Positions 1-8,983 of a stretch of DNA of 64,000 nucleotides are shown piece by piece. The DNA comes from Undibacterium sp. YM2 (GTDB taxonomy: Bacteria > Pseudomonadota > Gammaproteobacteria > Burkholderiales > Burkholderiaceae_D). Each line of letters begins with the position of its first letter. Position 1 is the stretch's first letter. Made by a program: the position numbers and the translations under genes. Location of the stretch: assembly GCF_009937975.1 (NCBI RefSeq), contig NZ_AP018441.1, positions 5,518,001-5,582,000 on the forward strand. The letters run 5' to 3'. The notes beneath the pieces are model-generated. The model was not told the origin of the DNA, did not search any database, and saw only the letters and a list, made by a program, of their open reading frames with translations.

Positions 1-146
1 AACCCGGAAGGTGAAGAAAAATCCTTGACGACTTTGTTGCCGCGCGATGTCATGATTTTCTTCCAGTCCGTCGCTGCCATTGCAGACAGGGAAAGCGACA
101 CACCCAGCGCCATGAGCATACTTTTTACCAAGCGTTTCTTTTGCAT
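1..146 (-). CDS. Exported protein of unknown function, 5' part only
   Basis: This is the first 48 codons of a minus-strand gene whose remainder lies beyond the left edge. The ATG at 146 follows a GGAAGG ribosome site by about nine bases and starts four bases after the stop of the M15 peptidase gene, so it is the last visible gene of the dotM-dotL chain. The N-terminus is a typical Sec signal peptide: basic MQKKR, a hydrophobic stretch and AMA before ATDWKK. The mature part visible is too short to identify. Its place in the chain suggests a periplasmic component of the secretion system, which is inference only. Confidence 0.6.
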   Translation of the reverse strand, partial: MQKKRLVKSMLMALGVSLSLSAMAATDWKKIMTSRGNKVVKDFSSPSG

Positions 147-150
147 TACA

Positions 151-810
151 TCATGCCTTCCATAAATTCGGCTTTCCCACTACATCAGTGTGAACAAACC
201 CACGTTTTTTATATAAGCCAACACCGCCAGCCCTGAGGCTGAGAGCGGCACCGGCGAGATCCTCGACACTGACACCATCGAGCCAGCCATCTGCAGCGCC
301 AGCATAGACATGGCCGGAATCTGCTGCTGCGCCTTCGGTCTGGTCATTCGTGACCCAGGAACGATAACCAGAGGTCAGGTGGTAATAACCATGTATGCCC
401 TGGTTAAACCAGAAATGGCTCTGCACCGCTGTAATCAAGGCTGCCAGGCGCATATCCACCTGAACTACCCTGCTGCTCCTGACATCCCTTAAAAACCAAC
501 ACAGGCGCTTGTAGCCTTCGGCATCGATACGGCCATCCTTACCCCAGAGCAAGAAGTCAGCCCGTTCAGCTGCATGCCACTTCGAGGCTTCGCGCGTCAG
601 ATAAATACGGCGCAATATGCGCCCTTCACCAGATTTCTCTGGATAGTAATAATCCGGCCTGAACAACTGCCCAGCTGCAACATTGGCAGCGCCCACCGTG
701 GCAGGCAGGATCAGCCCCGCCGCAACAGCAAAGGATTTCGCCAGGAAATCACGTCTGGGTGACGGCACTGTGCTGGTATCCAGATTGGCTGGCGGCTTGT
801 ACATTCGCAT
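151..810 (-). CDS. Tat-exported YcbK/DUF882-type M15 peptidase
   Basis: A 219-residue protein predicted to act on periplasmic peptidoglycan. It has a twin-arginine signal (SPRRDFLAKSF followed by a hydrophobic stretch and AAN). The C-terminal half matches the DUF882/peptidase M15A family: LTSGYRS around residue 147, a metal-site segment SGHVYAGAAD in which H and D keep the HxxxxxxD spacing, the family block LRAGGVG, and a final FVHTD. E. coli YcbK is 182 residues with the same order of motifs. It begins three bases after the dotL stop, so it is probably co-transcribed with dotL. Within a secretion locus it may open the cell wall for the trans-envelope complex. The family assignment is firm; the role is inference. 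Confidence 0.82.
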   Translation of the reverse strand: MRMYKPPANLDTSTVPSPRRDFLAKSFAVAAGLILPATVGAANVAAGQLFRPDYYYPEKSGEGRILRRIYLTREASKWHAAERADFLLWGKDGRIDAEGYKRLCWFLRDVRSSRVVQVDMRLAALITAVQSHFWFNQGIHGYYHLTSGYRSWVTNDQTEGAAADSGHVYAGAADGWLDGVSVEDLAGAALSLRAGGVGLYKKRGFVHTDVVGKPNLWKA

Positions 811-812
811 GC

Positions 813-3383
813 CTACCTGACAGCGTATTTCTTGCTGAATGTTTCTACCAGGCTGCTTTTGCCGCTGCGTTTTGCCGGTGTAGGCTGGCAGGCATAAGAG
901 GCGTTAGCAACAATGGCATTGATGACATGCGTGGCATCATTTTGCGCTTTCGAGGCATCCACACCCAGGAGCCTGTCCATCGCCACCAGAGCAGCATGGG
1001 TATGCTGCTGGTCTATCAGTATCTGTGTTTGCGTGGCCTTGCCATATTTTTCTTCCATGGCATACAGATCACTCAGGGTAGTGGCTGTTTGCCAGCCTGT
1101 TTCATACGCATTTGCAGGTGCCAGTTGCTCGTGCATGCTGGCCTGTATATCTGCAGCCCAGGGGGCGACCACTGCCTTGCTGGCTTCATCCAGACTATCA
1201 TTGCTGCGGCCAAAAATGCTGATCACGGCACCATCAAATTCCTGTTCTGCCGCTTTTTTCTGGCCGGATCGTTTGCCAAACAGGGTACGTGCGGTGCGCT
1301 CTCTGATGCCTGTTTCCTGTACTGCTGGCGCTGCCTGACTCTCTGCTTTCACGGAAGCGGTATTGCTTGTGGGCTGGACGACAGCCGGTGCGCTTTCAGC
1401 GGCGGGCGTGGTCCTGGTGATATCAGCAGTTGCGGCTGTAACTACCGCTTCTTTCGCAGCCGCTACGTCTTTCTCTGCCTGCGCCTTAGCGACATCGGTT
1501 TTCTTTTTCAATGCTTCCGGCGACAAATCCCATTCTGCCATTTCACCATAGGCAGGTGGCTTGACTTTGATGAAGTGATTCAGCCTGTATTTGGTCAAGA
1601 GATTACGTTCATCGACCATGCCGCATGAGAACATGCGGGCGCGGATAATCCTGGATTTGAACAGGATATGTGCTTCACCCGGTTTTTGCTCTTTCAAGTC
1701 TTGCAGGGAACCGCGTGAACGCTGCTCCATGGTGGCATTCATATTGTCCATATAATTGGTGGACATGCCATTGGTGCTGGCTTGCATGCCGCCCATGACC
1801 ATGACGTCAGCCATGCCTACTGACTTTTCAAAAATCTCGTAAGTGCGTTCTGCATCTTCCAGCTTCATGAATATCTTGATATTGCAGTTGGCGGCGATGG
1901 AGGCAGCATCTTCCTTGGAAGCCTTCTCGAAGCCCGGCATATCCTGGCTGGCGAATACCATGCTGAAACCCAGGCTACGTGCCTGCGCAGGCATGACGGC
2001 AACACCGGGCACGGCATAGGCACCATACTCATCAAGTATCGTCACAAACGGCGAAGGCGCATTGGTAGGGCGGTTATCCAGCACTTCCATCTTGCTGCCT
2101 TCCATCTGCGCACCAAGAGTAGCTGCCATCATGTTTTTCAGACTCATGATGACGACTTTACCCAGATTGGCCAGCTCGTCCTGAGACTTTTCCAGTGCAG
2201 GCAGCAAGACCACCAGGATGCGGCGATTGACGACGACGTCGTACAGATCGACTTCACCAAGATTGGTTTTAAAGATATGACCCAGCGTATCAGACAAGGA
2301 ACCCAGCACGCGGGTAAATTGCATTTGCAGATAGCCATGCTGTTCCAGCGTCGTGGCGGATTGATCAGCACCTTTCTTTTCTACAAAGCCAGGCAGGGAA
2401 CTCAGGTATGCCTTGATGGCAGCCTGGGCGCGGTCAGACAATTTGATCGGCGTGCCATCGATAGGGTTCTTGCCATTCGATAAGGCGACGATGTATTTCA
2501 ATTGCATGAAGTCACGTATGACTTCGACGTCCAGCAAGATACGACCGGCATCACGCAGGGATACCAGGGCGATCATCAAACCGGTCAGCAGGGAGATCGC
2601 ACGGCCTTTCCACATATCACCGCTACCGCCGGAATCACCCATGAGGCCGACCAGCAATTGCGTCAGCGCATCTGATGCACCAAAAGCAAAGGGATTGATG
2701 GTATTCGATAACTTGCTCAGTTGCGGACCTTCAATATCGCGTGAGCCTGTACCAAAATTGATGATGAGGAAATCATCTTCCCTGCCCATTGCACGACTCA
2801 TGGAAAAGATCGTGGCAAACAGGCTGGCATCGCCTTTACCATCGACGAAAATAAAGCCTGAACCCTGCATCAGGGCGTTATAAGCCATGGAAACCAGTGT
2901 CACGGTTTTACCGCTACCGGTAGAACCAAAGATCAGGATGTGGGTACGCAGGTCATCATTATTGAACCAGAGTTCGGCATCGTCTTTTTTGCGGTTGCCA
3001 AAATGCGAAATACCCTTGGCCCAGGTGGGCTTGTCGGTTGCTGGATTAATTTCTTCAGGATCAATAATGCCTGAGCGGCCCTTGCCATCATTCGCAGCAG
3101 CGTCATAGTCAGTGGACATCGGCATGCGAAAAGGCAGGCTGTAATGCTTGAAGCTGGAGCGTATATACAGGAATAGCAGGATACCGAATGCGACGATGTA
3201 TTCATGCCAGGTAGGCGAGATCATGGCGGCGGCGCCAATCACAAACATCAGTATGCTGGCAGCTTCCGGCTTGAAAAGAATATCTTCTTTTATTCTTTGT
3301 AACTGCGGACGCGTATCACGACGTCTGTGATGGGCCTTGACCTCATTTTCCGGCTCAAGACCTGCCTGTTGTGGTTGGGCCAT
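813..3383 (-). CDS. dotL: DotL/IcmO type IV coupling ATPase
   Basis: DotL (TrbC in IncI plasmids) is the inner-membrane coupling ATPase that recruits substrates to the Dot/Icm channel. Two hydrophobic segments near residues 45-75 precede a Walker A motif GSTGSGKT around residue 155 and a Walker B-like ILDEYGAYA around residue 455. The C-terminal 270 residues are Ala-rich and charged, the region that in Legionella carries adaptor-binding sites. The ATG at 3383 is preferred because GAGGG lies just upstream; an in-frame TTG at 3401 would add six residues. About 856 residues compares with 783 in Legionella. Its neighbours are DotM, an unknown membrane protein and a peptidase. The family identity is clear from the motifs and from adjacency to dotM. 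Confidence 0.93.
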   Translation of the reverse strand: MAQPQQAGLEPENEVKAHHRRRDTRPQLQRIKEDILFKPEAASILMFVIGAAAMISPTWHEYIVAFGILLFLYIRSSFKHYSLPFRMPMSTDYDAAANDGKGRSGIIDPEEINPATDKPTWAKGISHFGNRKKDDAELWFNNDDLRTHILIFGSTGSGKTVTLVSMAYNALMQGSGFIFVDGKGDASLFATIFSMSRAMGREDDFLIINFGTGSRDIEGPQLSKLSNTINPFAFGASDALTQLLVGLMGDSGGSGDMWKGRAISLLTGLMIALVSLRDAGRILLDVEVIRDFMQLKYIVALSNGKNPIDGTPIKLSDRAQAAIKAYLSSLPGFVEKKGADQSATTLEQHGYLQMQFTRVLGSLSDTLGHIFKTNLGEVDLYDVVVNRRILVVLLPALEKSQDELANLGKVVIMSLKNMMAATLGAQMEGSKMEVLDNRPTNAPSPFVTILDEYGAYAVPGVAVMPAQARSLGFSMVFASQDMPGFEKASKEDAASIAANCNIKIFMKLEDAERTYEIFEKSVGMADVMVMGGMQASTNGMSTNYMDNMNATMEQRSRGSLQDLKEQKPGEAHILFKSRIIRARMFSCGMVDERNLLTKYRLNHFIKVKPPAYGEMAEWDLSPEALKKKTDVAKAQAEKDVAAAKEAVVTAATADITRTTPAAESAPAVVQPTSNTASVKAESQAAPAVQETGIRERTARTLFGKRSGQKKAAEQEFDGAVISIFGRSNDSLDEASKAVVAPWAADIQASMHEQLAPANAYETGWQTATTLSDLYAMEEKYGKATQTQILIDQQHTHAALVAMDRLLGVDASKAQNDATHVINAIVANASYACQPTPAKRSGKSSLVETFSKKYAVR

Positions 3384-3486
3384 ACTTCCCTCAATACTCA
3401 ATTATGTCGATAACATCTGCCAGTAACTTCAAGGGCCGTGCACCTGTCATACACCCGCCCTTTTCACTCCTGCACCAGGGCTGCCA

Positions 3487-4275
3487 TTAAAAGCCGAAAT
3501 TACCCTGGCTCTGTTCAGGCCTGGCTGCAGCACCCTGCGCTGGCGATGCTTGTGCAGTTTGTGCAGGCTCCATCGCTGTGCCAGGGCCACCGAGCATGGA
3601 GGATGGATCTGGCTGTGCTGGCATGGTTTGCGGTGGCTGTGCCATGAGTTCACTGCCGACAGTGCGGCTACGGTTGATGTTTTCCATCTGCCTTGCGACT
3701 TCCGGATTGCGCATTTCCATGCTGGTGGTAATTTCCTCCAGGGACTTTTGCGGTGGGCGCTTGATCATGGGAATGGTCAGCAGCAAATACAAGACGATAA
3801 GGGCGCCGAGAATTTTCCAGAACCGGGTTTTCCTGGCATTCAGTTTTGCCAGCTTGCGCAAGGCAATACCGGCACTTTGCATATTCGTAAAGGAGGCCAG
3901 CACCATGCCATGTTCCAGCCCGTTACCCTGTCTGACGATGAGGTGATAGGCATCATTCTTCAAGTCACTGACCAGGCCACTTGCCAGCCTTGGCAGGACA
4001 CGGTCAGGCTGGATCGCAGGAGCCGGGGCCGGAGCAGCATCCACTTCACCCGCAGCGACTGGAACTGCCTGCGGTGACAGGGTAGATCCGCTTTCTATGG
4101 AAAATATCGAAAAACCCTGTTCTATGGATGGGAAGCGTATGACATTGGCCACTTCAACTTCGCGCGCACCTTCCAGCAAGATTTTTCCAAGCACAGTCAA
4201 TTCATGCGAATTGAAGTTCTTGTTGACCTGTATAGCCTGATAGCTTTCAAAGCGATTGATCAGATTCTGTAACAT
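3487..4275 (-). CDS. Unknown one-TM protein between dotM and dotL
   Basis: A 262-residue protein that I do not recognise. The N-terminal 60 residues look soluble and helical, followed by an Ala/Pro linker, a second small soluble block, one hydrophobic segment near residues 155-172 (GALIVLYLLLTIPMI) and a low-complexity Pro/Gln/Ala tail. It starts from an ATG with AGGAAAACGGA just upstream and lies between the two coupling-complex genes with short gaps. The position suggests a membrane-anchored partner of DotL or DotM. In Legionella icmP and icmO are adjacent with no gene between, so this insertion differs from that arrangement. No function can be assigned from sequence. Confidence 0.75.
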   Translation of the reverse strand: MLQNLINRFESYQAIQVNKNFNSHELTVLGKILLEGAREVEVANVIRFPSIEQGFSIFSIESGSTLSPQAVPVAAGEVDAAPAPAPAIQPDRVLPRLASGLVSDLKNDAYHLIVRQGNGLEHGMVLASFTNMQSAGIALRKLAKLNARKTRFWKILGALIVLYLLLTIPMIKRPPQKSLEEITTSMEMRNPEVARQMENINRSRTVGSELMAQPPQTMPAQPDPSSMLGGPGTAMEPAQTAQASPAQGAAARPEQSQGNFGF

Positions 4276-4315
4276 TCCGTTTTCCTAAATAAAATCATGT
4301 TGAATTCAAAAGCCA

Positions 4316-5473
4316 TCACACCTGGCTGCCATAGGTATCGAGGTATTCATCAAGATAAGACTCCAGGCCATCCAGCGCTGTCTTGACATAGGGGCGCATT
4401 ACTTTGGCACCTGACTGCAGCTCGGCCTGATAATGGGCAAATATGCCTGCAGATTCCATCCAGCAGGTACGGCGTCCCAGGGCGTTGAACATATAGAACA
4501 GCGTGCGGTTGACCGGCTTGAGCCATAAGAATTCGGCTGAGGCCACGACACCACTGCTGCGTGCCTTGTCCAGCAGGGCCAGCATGGCAGTCGCCATATA
4601 GGCATGGCGCGCGAGTATCTTTACGATGACTTCGGTATTTCTATATTTTTCAAAACAAGCCAGGCCCAGTTCAGTATCGAATTTTTCCAGTGCCAGCTTC
4701 ACCGACAGATCATTGCTGGCAACACCTGCTGCCGTGCTTGATGCTGATAACTGATTCAATATCTTCAGTGCAGTTTTCTTGTCACCACTGATCTTGGCCA
4801 TGAAAGAACCCAGCAATGCTTTGAGATACGGAGGCAAATCATTGAACGAGACAAATTTGGGGCCAAGCTGTCTGATCAATGCGACCTCTGCGCTGGCGCG
4901 GTCAAGACGGCGCTTATCAACCGGCAAGCCACTGACAGGCGAAATCTCCTGATAGGTTTCCCATAACTGGTTTTTTTCTACCCACTCCTTGGGAGTCGTG
5001 CTCCAGGCCCAGCGGCCACTCTCCACTGGCACCTTCAGGAGATTGGCGTCCAGCACTGGTGTAATGCAGGGCCACAATGCCACTTCTTTTTTTGCCAGGC
5101 TGAACATGTCCCAGCGTCGTTTGAATTTTTGCGATGGATGCTTGAAGAAAATATAGACGCCCATGGCAATACATAACAGCATCGCCGGTATCTTGGTGTA
5201 CTTGCCTATCAATTCACCATTGGCGGCGAACTCACTGTACTCGACCTTACCGTAAGGTACGCTGCCCATCCAATCGACTGCCGCACGCACATCGGCATCA
5301 AAAAAACCTATCAATGGCCCGGTCACATAAGAACGGAACAGGAAAACTGCGCCGACAATAAAGCCCTTGCCGACAAACCAGAGTATCAACACACCTGCGG
5401 CAAACAGCAGCATGGCCCACAGGCCCTCGTTGGAAGTATCGTTACCGGAATTACCTGCTTGTGGTGGCGGCAT
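4316..5473 (-). CDS. dotM: DotM/IcmP coupling complex protein
   Basis: DotM (TrbA in IncI plasmids) is the inner-membrane partner of DotL in the coupling complex. The 385-residue length matches Legionella DotM at about 380. Two hydrophobic segments lie near residues 18-45 and 97-112, followed by a soluble, mostly helical cytoplasmic domain. The family-typical stretch beginning RRWDMFSLAKKEVALWPCI, then WAWSTTPKEWVEKNQL, is present near residues 120-170. The ATG at 5473 follows AGGAG by six bases and overlaps the end of the upstream transglycosylase gene by 23 bases, indicating translational coupling. Together with dotL it forms the substrate-receiving module of the locus. Confidence 0.9.
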   Translation of the reverse strand: MPPPQAGNSGNDTSNEGLWAMLLFAAGVLILWFVGKGFIVGAVFLFRSYVTGPLIGFFDADVRAAVDWMGSVPYGKVEYSEFAANGELIGKYTKIPAMLLCIAMGVYIFFKHPSQKFKRRWDMFSLAKKEVALWPCITPVLDANLLKVPVESGRWAWSTTPKEWVEKNQLWETYQEISPVSGLPVDKRRLDRASAEVALIRQLGPKFVSFNDLPPYLKALLGSFMAKISGDKKTALKILNQLSASSTAAGVASNDLSVKLALEKFDTELGLACFEKYRNTEVIVKILARHAYMATAMLALLDKARSSGVVASAEFLWLKPVNRTLFYMFNALGRRTCWMESAGIFAHYQAELQSGAKVMRPYVKTALDGLESYLDEYLDTYGSQV

Positions 5474-5978
5474 GCCCTGCTCCTGCGATTAAATATTCCC
5501 ATCGGCCTTTGCTGGCATCATACAAAGCCAGTGACCGGAACCAGTTCAAAAATTCTGTGTCTCGTTGAATTGCCTGATATTTTTTATACACATTCCCTAC
5601 GTAAGTGGAGCGGTAAGGCTCATTCGCCGAATGATATAAACCTATTGCGCACCACACATCCGATTTGCAGGTGAGATACCTGAGCTTGAAAATATTCGCC
5701 CCTACATAGGCATTCAGGCAGTTATCTTTCAATACCCTGCTCAAGGGGATGCGATGCTCAGCCAGGTACTGCTTCCAGCTCGCATCATTGATCTGGAAAC
5801 GGCCATAATCCTGCGTACGGTTGGCATTGCCTGAAGTACGTACCGATGAACCGCGTTCCTGCGCATAAATCGCCAGCAGTGCCATGGATGGCACCTTGTA
5901 ATACTCAGAAGCACCTTTAATACAGGAGTAAAAGGCTGGCTCAGAGCTGGTATCCACTGGCGCAATATAGGCATCCAC
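5451..5978 (-). CDS. Lytic transglycosylase (SLT/TrbN-like)
   Basis: A 175-residue lysozyme-fold protein. The segment MALLAIYAQERGS supplies the expected catalytic Glu, followed by DYGRFQIND (the G-x-x-Q element of SLT enzymes), NAYVGANIFKLRY and the WCAIGLYHS block. Such enzymes (VirB1, TrbN, IagB) cut glycan strands to let secretion machines cross the wall. The start is a GTG with GAGGA seven bases upstream; no ATG in frame lies upstream before a stop. No Sec signal peptide is visible at this start, which is odd for a wall enzyme. It overlaps dotM and sits ten bases after the IcmV-like gene, so it is part of the same operon. Confidence 0.8.
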   Translation of the reverse strand: MDAYIAPVDTSSEPAFYSCIKGASEYYKVPSMALLAIYAQERGSSVRTSGNANRTQDYGRFQINDASWKQYLAEHRIPLSRVLKDNCLNAYVGANIFKLRYLTCKSDVWCAIGLYHSANEPYRSTYVGNVYKKYQAIQRDTEFLNWFRSLALYDASKGRWEYLIAGAGHAATTSR

Positions 5979-5988
5979 GAACCTGTCC

Positions 5989-6531
5989 TCAACTATTATT
6001 GTGGTTCTTGTTCAGATCGATGACCTTGGAAGACTCTTCTGTACGCTTGCCCGCATCGGTTTCTGTTTTTTCACTCAGCCCGGCACTGATCTCCCTGACA
6101 CTTTCAGACAAGAAGGGAAACAGTATTCCCAAATACTCGGCAAATGAGAAAAGGGCGCGGTGACGTATCTGGGTCAGGCGAAAATGGGCGACCAGCCATC
6201 TGGTACCTATCATCAGCATGACGGCCATGGAAGTCACCAGATGTGTGACAGGGTTTTCTGAATATGGGGAACCGCAGGCAAACAGGAAAGCGATTGCTGT
6301 CAGCAAGGCATAGATAGTCGTTTCTTTTTTTCGGTATTCCAGAAATCCGGCAATATCATCCTCAGTCCAGCCCAGGCGCTCCTGCGCTTCATTGAAACTT
6401 TCTTCCCTCTCCGAACGCGCACTGGTAAACAAGCGCTTGAATGCGCTCCGGGTAATACCTGCCGCTTTCTGTGCATCGCCAGAAGGAACAAGTTTGCGCC
6501 TGAGTGGCGATGCTTCTTTTTTTTCCGTCAT
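5989..6531 (-). CDS. IcmV/TraX-like membrane protein
   Basis: A 180-residue protein resembling IcmV of Dot/Icm systems. The N-terminal soluble part carries ESFNEAQERLGWTEDDI around residues 43-60, close to the IcmV pattern of an F-x-E-A, R-L, T-E-D-x-x block. Two hydrophobic segments follow (TTIYALLTAIAFLFACG and LVTSMAVMLMIGT), with a further weak one near residue 135 and a charged tail. Legionella IcmV is 151 residues and lies next to dotA. A GGAG box five bases before the ATG at 6531 supports the start. Similarity is judged by eye, so it could also be an unrelated two-TM protein of the system. Confidence 0.55.
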   Translation of the reverse strand: MTEKKEASPLRRKLVPSGDAQKAAGITRSAFKRLFTSARSEREESFNEAQERLGWTEDDIAGFLEYRKKETTIYALLTAIAFLFACGSPYSENPVTHLVTSMAVMLMIGTRWLVAHFRLTQIRHRALFSFAEYLGILFPFLSESVREISAGLSEKTETDAGKRTEESSKVIDLNKNHNNS

Positions 6532-6554
6532 TGGAGCTCCACAAACAGCAGCGA

Positions 6555-7133
6555 TTAAGTATTTTCCGTTACAGGCTCAGGCATGGGCGTAAGCACCATC
6601 TGGAATAAATCCAGCAAGCCGTTGGCATTGACTATCTTTTTTTCTTCCAGCTCTTCCAGCAAACGTCCATCATCTATCTCAAAACGCCAGTCTTTCACTT
6701 TACGGTAACTGTACTGGTGCATGCGTTCGATAGCGTCATGTACAAACAATAAAATCACGGAAGGTGACACCAGCAGGCCAGCATCTGAAATCTGTGCACG
6801 ATAACCCGTGCGGCTCTGGAAACTGGGATCAGGAATCCAGTCTATGCCAAAGCCCGGGGCCAGCGTGCCTTGTGCTGGCGCGACGGCATAATCGCCTTCA
6901 AAAAAAGTATCTTTGTAGTGCCGCTCCGCCAGGTACAGCATGGCGGGAAACAGGCCCTCTTCACCATACACCCAGTCATTTTCACTACGGCCATAGACGA
7001 TGCCATCATGGACACGACCATCCGCATTATTGGCAAAGAAAATATATTGAGGCGCAAGCAGAGATTCCATGGTGTCGCGCAATACAGGCAGGCCATTGAT
7101 GTTGTCTGCTGCGCTCGTGACTGCTGCATTCAT
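6555..7133 (-). CDS. Unknown soluble protein of the secretion operon
   Basis: A 192-residue protein with no recognised domain. It has no signal peptide and no convincing membrane segment, although SPSVILLFVHDAIERM near residue 130 is hydrophobic. Aromatic-rich blocks (PQYIFFANN, GIDWIPDPSFQSRTGYRAQ) suggest a compact fold. Its ATG overlaps the stop of the upstream gene by four bases (ATGA), so the two are translationally coupled, and the IcmV-like gene begins 23 bases after its stop. A cytoplasmic accessory or chaperone-like role in the secretion system is possible from context, but nothing in the sequence proves it. Confidence 0.7.
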   Translation of the reverse strand: MNAAVTSAADNINGLPVLRDTMESLLAPQYIFFANNADGRVHDGIVYGRSENDWVYGEEGLFPAMLYLAERHYKDTFFEGDYAVAPAQGTLAPGFGIDWIPDPSFQSRTGYRAQISDAGLLVSPSVILLFVHDAIERMHQYSYRKVKDWRFEIDDGRLLEELEEKKIVNANGLLDLFQMVLTPMPEPVTENT

Positions 7134-7864
7134 TTGGCACGTATCTCCAGAATTTTCAATTCGCAGACCTGATTCATGGCATCCAGTGCCAGTTTTTTAT
7201 CGACCTTGCCTATCAAACCCAGTTGCACTGCACGGTTTTGCGGAGAAATGTAATACTGGTCTTCAACCAGGGTGCCAAACAGGGTACTGATGTACTGCAT
7301 GGGCTTGCTACCCGCTTCACGGACAAAGGGCAGGCGCATGACCTGCTCGCTCAACTGCCGGGCTTTTTCTTCATAAGGTGGGAAAGGCTCGCCACGTGAC
7401 CCGGCCAGCAATGCGCCCATGGCAACGTCAGAGAAACCCGCGCAGATCTGGCTGGCCTGTGCCATGGAAAATACGGAGGGAACACCACTGGCTGTATCTT
7501 TTTGACCAAACGGGTTCTGCGCAGCAGCACCAGTAGCAGGCGTGGCCGTGGCATTTCCACCAGCCAGTTCCTGCGGTGCGCCTGTGGGTTTTGACATATC
7601 CAGGGACGGTACTGCAGTATTCGCCTGAGCATTGCCAGACAAACCAAAATCACCACTTACAGTTGCCGCAGTCTCATCACTCTTGCCACTATTACCTGCC
7701 ATACCGGCATAAGCCACCACTGCACAAGAAAGTACGATCAGCAGCAAAGCTGCAAGGCCAGCATATTGCAAGACCTGAGGCTTGCCACCGCCCTCAGGGA
7801 CATACATGCGCGTGCCCAGCAACAGCAAACCCAGGATAAAGAAAGAAGTAGCTGCGTAAACCAT
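7130..7864 (-). CDS. Unknown protein with two N-terminal TM segments
   Basis: A 244-residue protein. Two hydrophobic segments at residues 4-18 and 31-54 are followed by an Ala/Thr/Gly-rich linker to about residue 125, then a conserved-looking C-terminal domain with two cysteines (ASQICAGFSDVAMGALLAG and MNQVCELKILEIRAK). The linker and C-terminal domain probably face the periplasm, by inference from the topology. It begins five bases after the upstream lipoprotein gene's stop and ends in an ATGA overlap with the next gene. I do not recognise a family. Confidence 0.7.
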   Translation of the reverse strand: MVYAATSFFILGLLLLGTRMYVPEGGGKPQVLQYAGLAALLLIVLSCAVVAYAGMAGNSGKSDETAATVSGDFGLSGNAQANTAVPSLDMSKPTGAPQELAGGNATATPATGAAAQNPFGQKDTASGVPSVFSMAQASQICAGFSDVAMGALLAGSRGEPFPPYEEKARQLSEQVMRLPFVREAGSKPMQYISTLFGTLVEDQYYISPQNRAVQLGLIGKVDKKLALDAMNQVCELKILEIRAK

Positions 7865-7869
7865 GGGCT

Positions 7870-8487
7870 TTATTTACCTGAACGGAAATAGTCAACGAAG
7901 GCCGTCTTGCCTGCCGCTTTTTCCGCTGCGATACGCTCTTGCTCATCACGCTGCGCTTCAGCAGCTTCGGCCATCGCATCTCTGAGTTCTATACGGATAT
8001 AACGCTCTTTTTCAAACACCGTAATCTGCACGCTTTTTGTACGCAAGCGTTTGCTGTCTTGATATTGGTGGAAATTATTTCTTCCCTCATCGGAAAAATA
8101 AGCCAGGTCTTCCATGGCGGCATACAGGTTGCCAACAAAGCTGCCATCAGACTGCACGTAAGGGTCCCAGCCCAGCGGAATACGGGATTCAAAGCGGAAG
8201 GCATAACGATGCGCCCAGGCATCCACATGCTGCCCGAGAGTCTGGCCACGTTCATAAAACCAGGTGTAATTCATGGTCACGGGGTCTGCTTTGGCATGGT
8301 CTGCGGCTTGAGCAGGTTCGAGCTTCATGTCGCGCATGAAAGGTGAAGGCGGCTTTGCCGGCAATTCGACTATGCCCTTGAAATTGTTTTCTGGAATAAC
8401 TTCACGATACTGCGCTGTTGTTTGCCGTGTGGCACAGCCCGATACAGTGAGCGCTGCCATCACTACTACCATAGAAAAAACTTTCAC
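7870..8487 (-). CDS. Lipoprotein with TcpQ/PilL-like secretin-accessory segment
   Basis: A 205-residue lipoprotein: the signal MKVFSMVVVMAALTVSGCAT has a clear lipobox (VSGC). Residues 72-125 hold YERGQTLGQHVDAWAHRY, a Trp-containing strand, then DGSFVGNLYAAMEDL. This resembles the TcpQ/PilL C-terminal pattern (G-x-T-L, W-A, W, G-x-F, A-x-x-x-L) found in outer-membrane accessory proteins of type IV pili and in DotD-like folds. The start is GTG, six bases after GAGGAG. The tail is Ala/Glu-rich helical. It probably sits at the outer membrane near the DotC-DotD-DotH ring. The domain match is by eye and only moderate. Confidence 0.65.
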   Translation of the reverse strand: MKVFSMVVVMAALTVSGCATRQTTAQYREVIPENNFKGIVELPAKPPSPFMRDMKLEPAQAADHAKADPVTMNYTWFYERGQTLGQHVDAWAHRYAFRFESRIPLGWDPYVQSDGSFVGNLYAAMEDLAYFSDEGRNNFHQYQDSKRLRTKSVQITVFEKERYIRIELRDAMAEAAEAQRDEQERIAAEKAAGKTAFVDYFRSGK

Positions 8488-8498
8488 CTGTCACTCCT

Positions 8499-8960
8499 CT
8501 ATACAGCGAATCCGACTTGATAATCCAGCGATACCGGCACACGTTCTATTAAATTCACCGCGTAACCACCCGACTGCTCCAGCTTGACCAGACCGCAGCC
8601 ATCGCGAAACAGGAAAGACATGGCAAAGGCCTGCTGTCCTTCCGTGCCATACATGCCAACTGCCCTGGCTATCATTTCATTCATGACATAGCGGGTGTTC
8701 ACATGCAGGGATTTGATGTCATAGTCCAGCACAACTGTGGCAGACACCGCAACATCCACCTGCAACTGCCCGTCTGGTCTTGACAGAAAAATCATGCAGT
8801 TGCGAAAGCAAAATGGGGCAATCACTTCTGCATCCAAAATCATCTGCACATCCAGCAAATATTGCACACAGAGTTGCACTGCTTTTTGCAGGGCAATCTT
8901 TTCTGCAGGCTTTATAAGCACGGCCTCTTCACCAGTGAGCAGATTCGATTCCAGGTTCAC
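8499..8960 (-). CDS. Unknown soluble protein heading the left operon
   Basis: No family is recognised for this protein of about 153 residues. The reading frame stays open to an ATG at 8999 (166 residues), but that ATG lies inside the loop of a terminator-like hairpin, so a GTG at 8960 is given here as the more plausible start; the true start is uncertain. There is no signal peptide or clear membrane segment. Patterns such as VDVAVSATVVLDYDIKS suggest alternating beta strands. The gene ends 12 bases before the lipoprotein gene and appears to head the chain leading to dotM and dotL. Confidence 0.6.
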   Translation of the reverse strand: MNLESNLLTGEEAVLIKPAEKIALQKAVQLCVQYLLDVQMILDAEVIAPFCFRNCMIFLSRPDGQLQVDVAVSATVVLDYDIKSLHVNTRYVMNEMIARAVGMYGTEGQQAFAMSFLFRDGCGLVKLEQSGGYAVNLIERVPVSLDYQVGFAV

Positions 8961-8983
8961 AGCAAACGCTCTACGCAAGTAAA

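Noticed and set aside
759..1628. Long plus-strand frame opposite dotL (289 codons)
   Set aside because: It lies wholly inside or overlaps the dotL coding region, is very Cys/Phe-rich and has no ribosome site; it is a shadow of the real gene.
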